From assembly GCA_963997925.1 (NCBI GenBank), contig CAXEOX010000033.1, positions 1-28,408 on the forward strand: 28,408 bases of DNA, in the 5' to 3' direction. The translations under genes were made by a program, and so were the position numbers. Under the pieces are notes generated by a model. The model saw nothing but the letters and a program-made list of their open reading frames with translations, ran no database searches and was not told where the DNA came from. Origin of the DNA: UBA11650 sp963997925. GTDB taxonomy: Bacteria; Chloroflexota; Dehalococcoidia; Lucifugimonadales; UBA3495. Below are positions 17,979-24,698 of this stretch, piece after piece (position 1 is the stretch's first letter; each line of letters starts with the position of its first letter).

Positions 17979-18010
17979 CCAGTTAGCGCTGGGTGGCCAG
18001 CGCTAACTGG
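17979..18010. terminator. Perfect 14-bp hairpin between convergent secA and YHS genes
   Basis: Arms 17979-17992 (CCAGTTAGCGCTGG) and 17997-18010 are exact reverse complements around a GTGG tetraloop. It lies 18 bp after the secA stop and 6 bp beyond the stop of the leftward YHS gene, so it can act on both transcripts. Neither side has a U-tract, making it a U-less, possibly factor-assisted bidirectional terminator. Confidence 0.65.
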
Positions 18011-18016
18011 TGCTAA

Positions 18017-18250
18017 CTACTTCCGCCCAAACAACCTACCGAAGAATCCGGGCTTCGGCTTGCTCTCCCCCATGTCCATGGGCAAGCCTTGCCATTGTGG
18101 CGCCAGATATTTCTCCGGCTCGGCATCAAAGGCCACTTTGCAACCTGGAGCGCAGAAATAGTAGCTGGTGCCGTTGTATTCGCTGGAGCCTCCGTTCGGG
18201 TTGTCGGTGTCAACTTCCATCTTGCAGATCGGATCGATCGCCGTAGCCAT
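18017..18250 (-). CDS. YHS-domain metal-binding protein (77 aa)
   Basis: A small soluble protein with one YHS domain: DPICKMEV at the start and YYFCAPGCKVAF in the middle, giving Cys9, Cys33 and Cys37 as likely metal ligands, then EPEKYL. A Pro/Lys/Phe-containing tail (about residues 50-77, ending FFGRLFGRK) extends beyond the usual domain. YHS domains accompany copper and heavy-metal P-type ATPases, as here, and probably deliver or buffer the metal. ATG 18250 follows GAGGTG. It is the last gene of the leftward copper operon, 63 bp after copA. Confidence 0.82.
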   Translation of the reverse strand: MATAIDPICKMEVDTDNPNGGSSEYNGTSYYFCAPGCKVAFDAEPEKYLAPQWQGLPMDMGESKPKPGFFGRLFGRK

Positions 18251-18313
18251 TTCGCCACCTCGTTGCCGATTTAATATCTAAGAAATCCAATATCTCTCAA
18301 CGCGCCTAGGGGT

Positions 18314-20839
18314 TCAGAAGGTCGCCCTCCTCAGGCGCAGAGAATTGGTCACCACGGTAACCGAGCTGAAAGCCATCGCCAGAGCCGCCAATACGGGATT
18401 CAGGAACCCCTGCTCGCCAAAGAAGAATCCCAGCCCGTCAGGAACTCCCCCCATGGCCCCAAAGACCGGGTATAGCACACCAGCCGCTACCGGAATCAGC
18501 AGGATATTGTATACGAAGGCCCAGAACAGGTTCTGCTTGATTGTGCGGATGGTAGCTCTACTGAGATTGATCGCACCGATGACGCTGGCCACGTCGGAGC
18601 GCATCAGGGTAATGTCGGCCGACTCCATGGCCACGTCGGTGCCAGCGCCCATGGACATTCCCACGTCGGCTTGAACCAGAGCGGGAGCATCGTTGATGCC
18701 ATCACCCACCATGGCGACCATTTTGCCTTGGGACTGAAGACGCCGCACCACTTCCACCTTGTCGGCGGGCAGCACCTCGGCTTCCACGTTATACACGCCA
18801 AGCTGCTTGGCGATGGCTTGGGCGGTCTGGGCGTTATCGCCGGTCAGCATAACCACTTCCAGCCCCATAGCTCGCAACTGGGCCACGCTCTCTCGCGAGT
18901 TCTCTTTAAGAGTGTCAGCGACCGCGATTACTCCCACCGCTTTATCGCCGGCGGACAGGTACATGGTAGTCTTCCCCTGGGCGGCCATCGCTTGGGCTTT
19001 TTCCACCAGACCGTCCAGGGCGATGCCGTTGGCTTCCATCAAAGCAATGTTGCCCATTCGAAGAACATCGCCGTTGAGTTGGGCTTGCACACCCCTGCCG
19101 GGTAATGCCTCAAAACCCCTCGTAGTTTCAAGCTCCAAGTTCCGGGACCTGGCTTCCTGAACGATCGCCTCGCCCAGAGGATGTTCGGACCCTCGCTCCA
19201 AGCTTGCCGCCAATCGCAACAGATCGACCTCAGAAACACCTGAGGGAAGCAGATCGGTGACTACCGGCTTACCCGTCGTGAGGGTGCCGGTCTTGTCCAA
19301 CACCACCACATTGACCCGGTGGGTAATCTCCAAGGCCTGAGCACTACGGATGAGTACCCCTTGCTCCGCGCCTCTTCCAGTGCCGACGATGATGGCTGTC
19401 GGAGTGGCCAGACCTAAAGCGCAGGGGCAAGCGATAATCAGGATAGCCACAAACACCAGAACCGCGAAAGTTAGGGCCGGGGCCGGTCCCAAAAGCATCC
19501 AGAACAGGAACGCGGCTAGAGCGATAACTATTACCGCCGGGACGAAATAGGCCGCTACTTGGTCTGCCAGCCTCTGTATCGGAGCTTTTGATCCCTGGGC
19601 ATCCTCCACCAACTGGATAATCTGGGCCAGCACCGTGTCCTTGCCCTCCTTGGTGGCGCGCAGCTTGAACGTCCCAAATTTATTGATAGTCGCACCGAAC
19701 ACCTGCTTCCCTGGGTCCTTGTCCACCGGCATACTTTCACCGGTCAGCATGGACTCATCTACCGTGGAGATACCCTCGGTCACTTCGCCATCAACCGGAA
19801 TCTTCTCACCCGGCCGGACCAGGATGAAGTCATCCACCTCTACGGTTTCCACCGGCACGTCGATCTCTTGGCCGTCCCGAATGACGCGAGCCGTGTTGGG
19901 ACGAAGACCGATCAACCTGCGGATAGCTTCCGAGGTGCTGCCTCTGGCTCGAGCTTCCAGGTAACGACCCAGAAGAATCAGAGCGATGATGATTGAGGCA
20001 GTGTCGAAGTAGACTTCCCTTCCGATACCTTGCTGCGCCAGAAACTCCGGAGCAAGCGCTCCCAGCAACACCACGGCGGCGCTGAAGAGATAAGCAGTGG
20101 TGGTGCCTATGGCAATCAAGGTATGCATGTTGGCCGTGCCATGACGCAGAGCGCCAAAGCCCGAGGTATAGAAGCTCCAACCGGCCCAGAACTGCACCGG
20201 CGTCGCCACGGCCCAGAGCAGGAAGGGGTAAAAGCCCAGCTTCATCAGCGGCGGGACCCATGGGAACGGTCCGAATGCGCCCAGTAAGAGAAGTATTCCT
20301 CCGGCGGCGCTCAACAAGAACCGTCGGCGCAACGCCTGTATCTCTTTGACCTTGGATAGACGCTCCAGCTCCTCTTTGGCGTCCATCGGGCCGTCGCCGG
20401 TCCCGGTTACCTGATAACCGGCCTTGGTTATAGCCTGCCGGAATCCCTCATTGTCGACCGTCCCTGCCGTGTACTCCACGGTCGCCTTTTCCGTGGCCAG
20501 GTTTACCGTGGCTTCAACCACGCCGGAAACGCCCTTCAAGGCGTTCTCGACATGAAATACGCAGGCGGCGCAGGTCATCCCGCTAATGTTAAGCGTGGTC
20601 TTGGTAGTGGCGACTTTGTATCCCGCGTCGGCCACCGCTTGGCGGAGTTGATCTACCGGAGCATCGCCCGAGCTATACTCCAGCGAGGCTTTTTCCGTGC
20701 CCAGGTTCACCGAAACCCCGGACACTCCCGGCACGCCCTGCAAGGCCTTCTCCACGTGAGACACGCAAGAAGCGCAGGTCATCCCCTCAATGGGTAAAGT
20801 TATGTGATTGTCTTTCTCTGATGTTTCTTTGGTAACCAT
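18314..20839 (-). CDS. copA: Copper-exporting P1B-type ATPase
   Basis: Pumps Cu(I) out of the cytosol at the expense of ATP. 841 aa with two N-terminal heavy-metal-associated domains (GMTCASC, Cys22/Cys25; GMTCAAC, Cys90/Cys93). These are followed by the ATPase core: actuator motif TGES, the membrane metal site Cys471-Pro-Cys473, phosphorylation Asp515 in DKTGT, the SEHPLG histidine-proline motif of P1B pumps, and the GDGINDAP hinge. CPC plus two HMA domains and a CsoR-type regulator in the same operon make Cu(I) (or Ag(I)) much likelier than Zn/Cd. ATG 20839 follows AGAGGAA. It is downstream of csoR and the DUF1330 gene and upstream of the YHS gene, all leftward. Confidence 0.95.
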   Translation of the reverse strand: MVTKETSEKDNHITLPIEGMTCASCVSHVEKALQGVPGVSGVSVNLGTEKASLEYSSGDAPVDQLRQAVADAGYKVATTKTTLNISGMTCAACVFHVENALKGVSGVVEATVNLATEKATVEYTAGTVDNEGFRQAITKAGYQVTGTGDGPMDAKEELERLSKVKEIQALRRRFLLSAAGGILLLLGAFGPFPWVPPLMKLGFYPFLLWAVATPVQFWAGWSFYTSGFGALRHGTANMHTLIAIGTTTAYLFSAAVVLLGALAPEFLAQQGIGREVYFDTASIIIALILLGRYLEARARGSTSEAIRRLIGLRPNTARVIRDGQEIDVPVETVEVDDFILVRPGEKIPVDGEVTEGISTVDESMLTGESMPVDKDPGKQVFGATINKFGTFKLRATKEGKDTVLAQIIQLVEDAQGSKAPIQRLADQVAAYFVPAVIVIALAAFLFWMLLGPAPALTFAVLVFVAILIIACPCALGLATPTAIIVGTGRGAEQGVLIRSAQALEITHRVNVVVLDKTGTLTTGKPVVTDLLPSGVSEVDLLRLAASLERGSEHPLGEAIVQEARSRNLELETTRGFEALPGRGVQAQLNGDVLRMGNIALMEANGIALDGLVEKAQAMAAQGKTTMYLSAGDKAVGVIAVADTLKENSRESVAQLRAMGLEVVMLTGDNAQTAQAIAKQLGVYNVEAEVLPADKVEVVRRLQSQGKMVAMVGDGINDAPALVQADVGMSMGAGTDVAMESADITLMRSDVASVIGAINLSRATIRTIKQNLFWAFVYNILLIPVAAGVLYPVFGAMGGVPDGLGFFFGEQGFLNPVLAALAMAFSSVTVVTNSLRLRRATF

Positions 20840-20888
20840 TGTCTATTTCCTCTGCCAAACACCAGGCCGTTGTGGCCCATCCGACGAT

Positions 20889-21176
20889 TTACGCTCCCTC
20901 CACCATGATGGCTTTGGTAGTAGCGCTGTTGTGGCGCATGGCCATGACTGGGCGGTATTCGTCTGAATCATGCCATGCCTTTAATCGTTCCATACTCTCG
21001 AATTCTATAATCACTATCCGACCAGGGGACCAATCTCCTTCCGAGGTCTCCGACGCTCCCCCGCGCACGACATACCTTCCCCCATATTTGTCCACCAACG
21101 GTCCCACCAACTTGCGATACTCTTCGAATCCAGCGGGATCCGTGACGTCAACTTCCGCTATAAAGTAGGCTGCCAT
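20889..21176 (-). CDS. DUF1330-family small protein (95 aa)
   Basis: The N-terminus MAAYFIAEVDVTDPAGFEEY and the following YRKLVGPLVDKYGGRYVVRGG are typical of DUF1330, a dimeric alpha/beta-barrel fold related to YciI and antibiotic-monooxygenase-type proteins with no agreed reaction. A frame extension reaches GTG 21185, but that codon overlaps the GGGAG ribosome site (21185-21189); ATG 21176 with 8-nt spacing is the better start. It sits between csoR (34 bp) and copA (49 bp), so it should be induced with copper export. No metal-binding cysteines are present. A role in metal stress is inferred from position only. Confidence 0.8.
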   Translation of the reverse strand: MAAYFIAEVDVTDPAGFEEYRKLVGPLVDKYGGRYVVRGGASETSEGDWSPGRIVIIEFESMERLKAWHDSDEYRPVMAMRHNSATTKAIMVEGA

Positions 21177-21210
21177 TGCATTCACTCCCGACTCTTAATG
21201 TATCCGGCCC

Positions 21211-21474
21211 TTACCGGTTCGCCAACAGATAAAGGTCGGTCAACTCACCGACCACCTGATCTTCCCGTCCTTCTTTGATTCCTTCCACCACGCAAGAGTG
21301 CAGGTGGCCTTCCAACAAGATGCTTTCCATCTTCTCGATGGCCCGCCTGACTGCGAAGGTCTGCTTGAGCACGTCAACGCAGTATTTGTCCTCTTCCAGC
21401 ATCTTGCGAATCCCGGAGAGGTGACCTTCGATATAGCTCAACCGTTTTAGGGCATCATCCTTGGCGTCAGACAC
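21211..21474 (-). CDS. csoR: CsoR-type copper-sensing transcriptional repressor
   Basis: An 87-aa all-helical protein of the CsoR/RcnR (DUF156) family. The Cu(I)-binding triad is intact with exact family spacing: Cys32, His57 and Cys61 (C-x24-H-x3-C). The N-terminal part RLSYIEGHLSGIRKMLEED is the conserved DNA-contacting helix region. The Cys-His-Cys ligand set separates it from RcnR (Ni/Co) and from FrmR (formaldehyde). The start is GTG 21474 behind GAGGG. It is the first gene of the leftward operon and probably represses its own promoter until copper binds. Confidence 0.92.
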   Translation of the reverse strand: MSDAKDDALKRLSYIEGHLSGIRKMLEEDKYCVDVLKQTFAVRRAIEKMESILLEGHLHSCVVEGIKEGREDQVVGELTDLYLLANR

Positions 21475-21498
21475 AGCGGCCCTCGATATTCGTCGATT

Positions 21499-21523
21499 AA
21501 CCCATACCCCCTGGGGATGGGTT
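21499..21523. promoter_or_regulatory. CsoR operator
   Basis: AACCCAT-A-CCCC (21499-21510) and GGGG-ATGGGTT (21513-21523) form an inverted repeat around a two-base centre (CT), with one unpaired base. The core ATACCCCCTGGGG matches the C-tract/G-tract layout known for CsoR boxes. It lies between the predicted start site and the csoR SD, a position that would block transcription. Confidence 0.72.
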
Positions 21524-21532
21524 TATACATAT

Positions 21533-21561
21533 ATGTTACGCCCACGTTGGCCGCCGGTCAA
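21533..21561 (-). promoter_or_regulatory. Promoter of the csoR-copA operon
   Basis: On the minus strand TTGACC (21561-21556) and TAACAT (21538-21533) are spaced by 17 bp. The start site would fall near 21526, immediately beside the CsoR operator. Confidence 0.6.
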
Positions 21562-21570
21562 CAGTAGGGT

Positions 21571-21599
21571 TTGACAGTCCAGCTACGGTTGCTTATGTT
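21571..21599 (+). promoter_or_regulatory. Promoter of the Gfo/Idh/MocA gene
   Basis: Perfect TTGACA (21571-21576) and TATGTT (21594-21599) with 17-bp spacing; transcription would start near 21606. It is back to back with the copper promoter but does not overlap the CsoR operator. Confidence 0.65.
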
Positions 21600-21643
21600 A
21601 AGCAACGTCAATTCATATTCGAAGTATCTTTGGGAGGTAAGCC

Positions 21644-22684
21644 GTGCCATTGGGTTGGGGGATTATCAGCACCGGACAACACCCGGACTTAAAAGTCGCT
21701 CCGGCTATGACAGCCGCCGATGACCAGGAAATCGTCGCCGTTTACAGCCGGGACAAGGGAAGAGCGCAAACCTTCGCCAAGAAGCACGGCGCCGCTGCGA
21801 CCTACGACTCCATAGACGACCTGCTCCAAGACTCCAGAGTGGATGCGGTATTCATCGCGTCCCCTAACTCGTTGCATAGCCAGCATGCTCTCCAAGCGGC
21901 GGCGGCGGGAAAGCACGTTCTGTCGGAAAAACCCATGACCACCACTCTGGAGGACGGTGTTGCCATGGTGCGGGGCTGCCGCGAGCACGGCGTCAAGCTG
22001 GGCACGGGATACCATCTTCGAACCCACCCCGGACATATCCTGACCCGCCGCCTCATATCCGAGGGCGTTCTAGGTCACATAGCGCTAGCCCAAGGGCAAT
22101 GGGGCTTCGGCGTCCGTGGAACCGGCGGACCTCCGCCTCGCACCGGTCTCCGGCAGTGGTGGGACGACCCGGATCTGATGGGCGGCGCTTCAACTATGAT
22201 GGGGACCGGCGTCCACGCCATCGACCTGCTGCGGTTCCTTCTGGACGAGGAGATAACAGAGATTGCCGCCTTCACTGACGGCCAGACCGCCGAACGCCCG
22301 CTGGAGCAGGTGGCGGCCATGACACTCCGGTTCGAAAGCGGCATCGTGGCCACGATGTGTTGCGGACGGCTACTTCCTGACTCTCGCAACGACTTCGCGG
22401 TCTACGGCAGCGACGGTCGAATAACCGGCCGGGCCACGCTGTGGGAAGCTCGCCAAGGCCGGGTAGAAGTTGTCTCCGAAACCGTGAACCAAACCGAGGT
22501 CTACCCCAACGAATACCTGGGTAACTTCATCGCCGAGCTAGAAGACTTCCACCAAGCCATCCAGCAGGACCGGGAGCCGGTGGCCACGGGGATGGACGGA
22601 TTGCGGGTCGTTCAGATAACTCTAGCGATGATTCAATCAGCCAGGGAAGGGCGGATCATCAAGATTGACCCAATCACTGTTTAG
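21644..22684 (+). CDS. Gfo/Idh/MocA-family NAD(P)-dependent oxidoreductase
   Basis: A 346-aa two-domain dehydrogenase. The N-terminal Rossmann fold begins GWGIISTG, and the family signature Glu95-Lys96-Pro97 (SEKPM) contributes the catalytic lysine. The second half is an alpha/beta substrate domain with the conserved GGAST...GTGVHAIDLLRFLL segment supplying the usual Asp and His. Members oxidise or reduce sugars, inositols and related alcohols; glucose-fructose oxidoreductase and 1,5-anhydrofructose reductase are relatives, but the substrate here is not readable. The start is GTG 21644 behind GGGAGGT (21632-21638). There is no Tat-type signal, so it is cytosolic. It is monocistronic and ends 10 bp from the convergent SagB-type gene. 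Confidence 0.88.
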   Translation: MPLGWGIISTGQHPDLKVAPAMTAADDQEIVAVYSRDKGRAQTFAKKHGAAATYDSIDDLLQDSRVDAVFIASPNSLHSQHALQAAAAGKHVLSEKPMTTTLEDGVAMVRGCREHGVKLGTGYHLRTHPGHILTRRLISEGVLGHIALAQGQWGFGVRGTGGPPPRTGLRQWWDDPDLMGGASTMMGTGVHAIDLLRFLLDEEITEIAAFTDGQTAERPLEQVAAMTLRFESGIVATMCCGRLLPDSRNDFAVYGSDGRITGRATLWEARQGRVEVVSETVNQTEVYPNEYLGNFIAELEDFHQAIQQDREPVATGMDGLRVVQITLAMIQSAREGRIIKIDPITV

Positions 22685-22694
22685 GCTTCAGGTT

Positions 22695-24230
22695 TCAACC
22701 CCGTCGGCCGGACCGGCCCACGGCCAGCAGGAACATGACGCTTTTCCCTTCGGCATGGGGTGAAAAGAATTCGGTGACTTCATCGTCGAAAAATGTCAGA
22801 CCGGTTGCGCCAAGCTTTTGGGCGTAGGCAGCCAGGTATAATCGTCCCGCCGTGATACTGGCTTCCATCTGGGCCATCCGGTAGCCCCGGTTGCCGTATC
22901 GTTGCAGCACGGCGTTCAAATCAGTCAGAAAATATATATTGACGCTGGCGTCGGCGGCCAGTTCTTGTCCCAGATCCAACCTGCCTGCTTGCTCCCTGAA
23001 ATCTCCTTCACTGAGCTGCTCCAACGCACCTAAATCTCTACGGTAAACATAGCTCCCGGACGGCAGGTCATCCACGCCGTTAGCAATCAGGTAAATCTGA
23101 TTTAACGTGGCGTCTGATCTTTCAATAAAGTCGGCGGGTATGGGCCGGGCCGCCCGGTCCAGCATGATGGAGAGCTGTTGATAGGATATGGGAGAACGCC
23201 GAAAACGGCGGCTGGAGCCACGCCGCAGGATGACTTCCTCAATCGTGTCCTGGGGTAGATCCTCTGCTGGCGGACAGGACAATGGGAAAAGCTTCCCTTG
23301 GATTTCAGGCGTGGCTGGCGACGGCGGCATTCCCCACAACTCTCGGACATGTTCAGGGGAAACCAGCGAGGAAGCAGCGTGGGCTTCGGCCATCGCCGGG
23401 TACTCCACTTCCCGTCGGGAATACGGCTCCACCACCAGTTCCATCGGTTTCACTTCTGGAACTGGGCCGATGGCCTGCTCTGGGTCCATCCCAACCGGGA
23501 TAAGTTGCAGCGCTACCTCTTTACCATCGTCGAGATTCAACAATCTGTTCACCGGCTCGTCTATGAAGGAAGAGATTACTCTGATGGCAAGCCGGTAGCC
23601 GCTACCCGTGGACAGCAGGTTGGCCAAGACAGTCCCGCTGTCCCAAAACGAGTGACGGTAGGCACGCTCCTGGTACTTCCAAGCATTACGCCAGAACACC
23701 GACGTCAAGACGAATACCGCCGGAGCCCCGGCCAACGAGGGTTCCCCGCCGGCCGCTTCCACCAGCAGGCCCCGATAGTCGCCCTCACGCAAACGGCGTA
23801 GCGCGAAGTCCTGGGGACCGAAGTGGTATACCCCACCGGGCAGGCCGGGCATATCCCCACAGACCAGGTACACTTCGATGTGATAAAGGGCCCCGGTGCA
23901 GGCCGCCGCCCGGAAATACATCTGCCCACCGGGAATTTCTCTAACTTTGGTGATGCCTGCCGCATGATGCAGTAGCCCAGCCAACTCCAGGAGGGTCGGA
24001 GTCGCTCGCTCTGGCGCCGTCGTGGCCCCTAGGCAATCCAAGGCCGGCACTCCGCTGGATTCCAGCCCGGAGGGAAGCGGCACGGATTCCAGGTTGCGGT
24101 AAATCTTGAAGGGACGTGGCTGGTTGTCGAAGTCCATATAATGAGCGTTGCTATAAACGCTCTGCTGGGTGTGGTTGGTAGAGGTGTGGTAACTCCAAGC
24201 TGCGGCTATGTCACGGTTATCGCTGGTCAT
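22695..24230 (-). CDS. Tandem SagB-type (nitroreductase-fold) FMN dehydrogenase
   Basis: A 511-aa protein made of two nitroreductase-like halves (about residues 75-270 and 330-505). The N-terminal half shows features of SagB-type dehydrogenases: HYMDFDNQPRPFK, then GLPGGVYHF and LVEAAGG. The second half begins RRGSSRRF, the usual FMN-phosphate contact, and ends with FFSPHAEGKSVMFLLAVG. SagB/McbC enzymes oxidise azolines to azoles in modified peptides, but long tandem versions also occur alone with unknown substrates. No YcaO cyclodehydratase, precursor peptide or exporter is in this window. ATG 24230 is preceded by AGGAG. It lies downstream of the MoaD gene, separated by a strong terminator, so it probably has its own promoter, which I could not locate. 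Confidence 0.82.
   Translation of the reverse strand: MTSDNRDIAAAWSYHTSTNHTQQSVYSNAHYMDFDNQPRPFKIYRNLESVPLPSGLESSGVPALDCLGATTAPERATPTLLELAGLLHHAAGITKVREIPGGQMYFRAAACTGALYHIEVYLVCGDMPGLPGGVYHFGPQDFALRRLREGDYRGLLVEAAGGEPSLAGAPAVFVLTSVFWRNAWKYQERAYRHSFWDSGTVLANLLSTGSGYRLAIRVISSFIDEPVNRLLNLDDGKEVALQLIPVGMDPEQAIGPVPEVKPMELVVEPYSRREVEYPAMAEAHAASSLVSPEHVRELWGMPPSPATPEIQGKLFPLSCPPAEDLPQDTIEEVILRRGSSRRFRRSPISYQQLSIMLDRAARPIPADFIERSDATLNQIYLIANGVDDLPSGSYVYRRDLGALEQLSEGDFREQAGRLDLGQELAADASVNIYFLTDLNAVLQRYGNRGYRMAQMEASITAGRLYLAAYAQKLGATGLTFFDDEVTEFFSPHAEGKSVMFLLAVGRSGRRG
22701..22723. terminator. GC-rich inverted repeat at convergent gene ends
   Basis: CCGTCGGCCGG (22701-22711) and CCGGCCCACGG (22713-22723) pair with a single mismatch. 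A practical hairpin would have a GGACC loop. It overlaps the last codons of the SagB-type gene and lies 17 bp past the stop of the oncoming oxidoreductase gene. It lacks a U-tract, so it is only a possible bidirectional terminator. Confidence 0.35.
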
Positions 24231-24337
24231 GACCGCTCCTATCGCATCCCAGAAGTCTGAATGGCATCACTGCCCGGCGGTTCGGCATCGCCGTAGACCC
24301 ACTGGGTTAATTCATTAGTGCTCGGTAATCCGATCTT

Positions 24338-24377
24338 AAAAACAATTAAGCGCCCCGAATTGATCGAGGCGCTTAAT
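24338..24377 (-). terminator. Rho-independent terminator after the MoaD-like gene
   Basis: Stem arms 24345-24354 and 24368-24377 (ATTAAGCGCC on either strand) are perfectly complementary over 10 bp, with a further three pairs (CGA/TCG) possible inside after a mismatch. In the leftward transcript the stem is followed by UGUUUUU (24344-24338). It lies 42 bp beyond the stop of the MoaD-like gene and ends the molybdenum-hydroxylase unit. Confidence 0.85.
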
Positions 24378-24419
24378 CTTGGCATAACTCGCTGGTTGGA
24401 TGCTAACCCAGTCCTGGCA

Positions 24420-24692
24420 TCACGACCCGCCGCCGATGGCCGGTAGGAAGTGAACCTCACTATCCTCGTTGACCTTTTCCAGAAGGCCCAACTGGGTTAC
24501 ATCGCCATCGACGATCGCCGCAACCCCGGGCAGGAGTTCATCCTCTTCCGGATCGTACAGCCTTGCTTTGGTCCCCGGATAAAGCACTTCCAGGTTATTT
24601 ATTATCTGCCGTACCGTTGAACCTTCTACCTGCACGACCTGGATTCCTCCGGTCAACTTCTGCATGATGGTCGGGATCCATACATCTGGCAT
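24420..24692 (-). CDS. MoaD/ThiS-like ubiquitin-fold sulfur carrier protein
   Basis: A 90-aa beta-grasp protein: the N-terminal WIPTIMQKLTGG, a GSTVRQIINNLE helix, the DGDVTQLG strand-turn region and the C-terminal FLPAIGGGS. MoaD-type proteins carry a C-terminal thiocarboxylate on Gly-Gly and give sulfur to molybdopterin; a place directly downstream of a molybdenum hydroxylase fits that role. Unusually the Gly-Gly-Gly run is followed by Ser, so a terminal glycine is not exposed unless the Ser is removed. ATG 24692 is 6 bp after the upstream stop with AAGGGAAG as SD, implying translational coupling. A ThiS-like or tungsten/molybdenum-specific carrier are alternatives. Confidence 0.82.
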   Translation of the reverse strand: MPDVWIPTIMQKLTGGIQVVQVEGSTVRQIINNLEVLYPGTKARLYDPEEDELLPGVAAIVDGDVTQLGLLEKVNEDSEVHFLPAIGGGS

Positions 24693-24698
24693 CGGGGA

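Noticed and set aside
24239..24460. 73-codon leftward frame overlapping the MoaD end and the terminator
   Set aside because: It reads through the terminator hairpin and has no SD or homology-like pattern.
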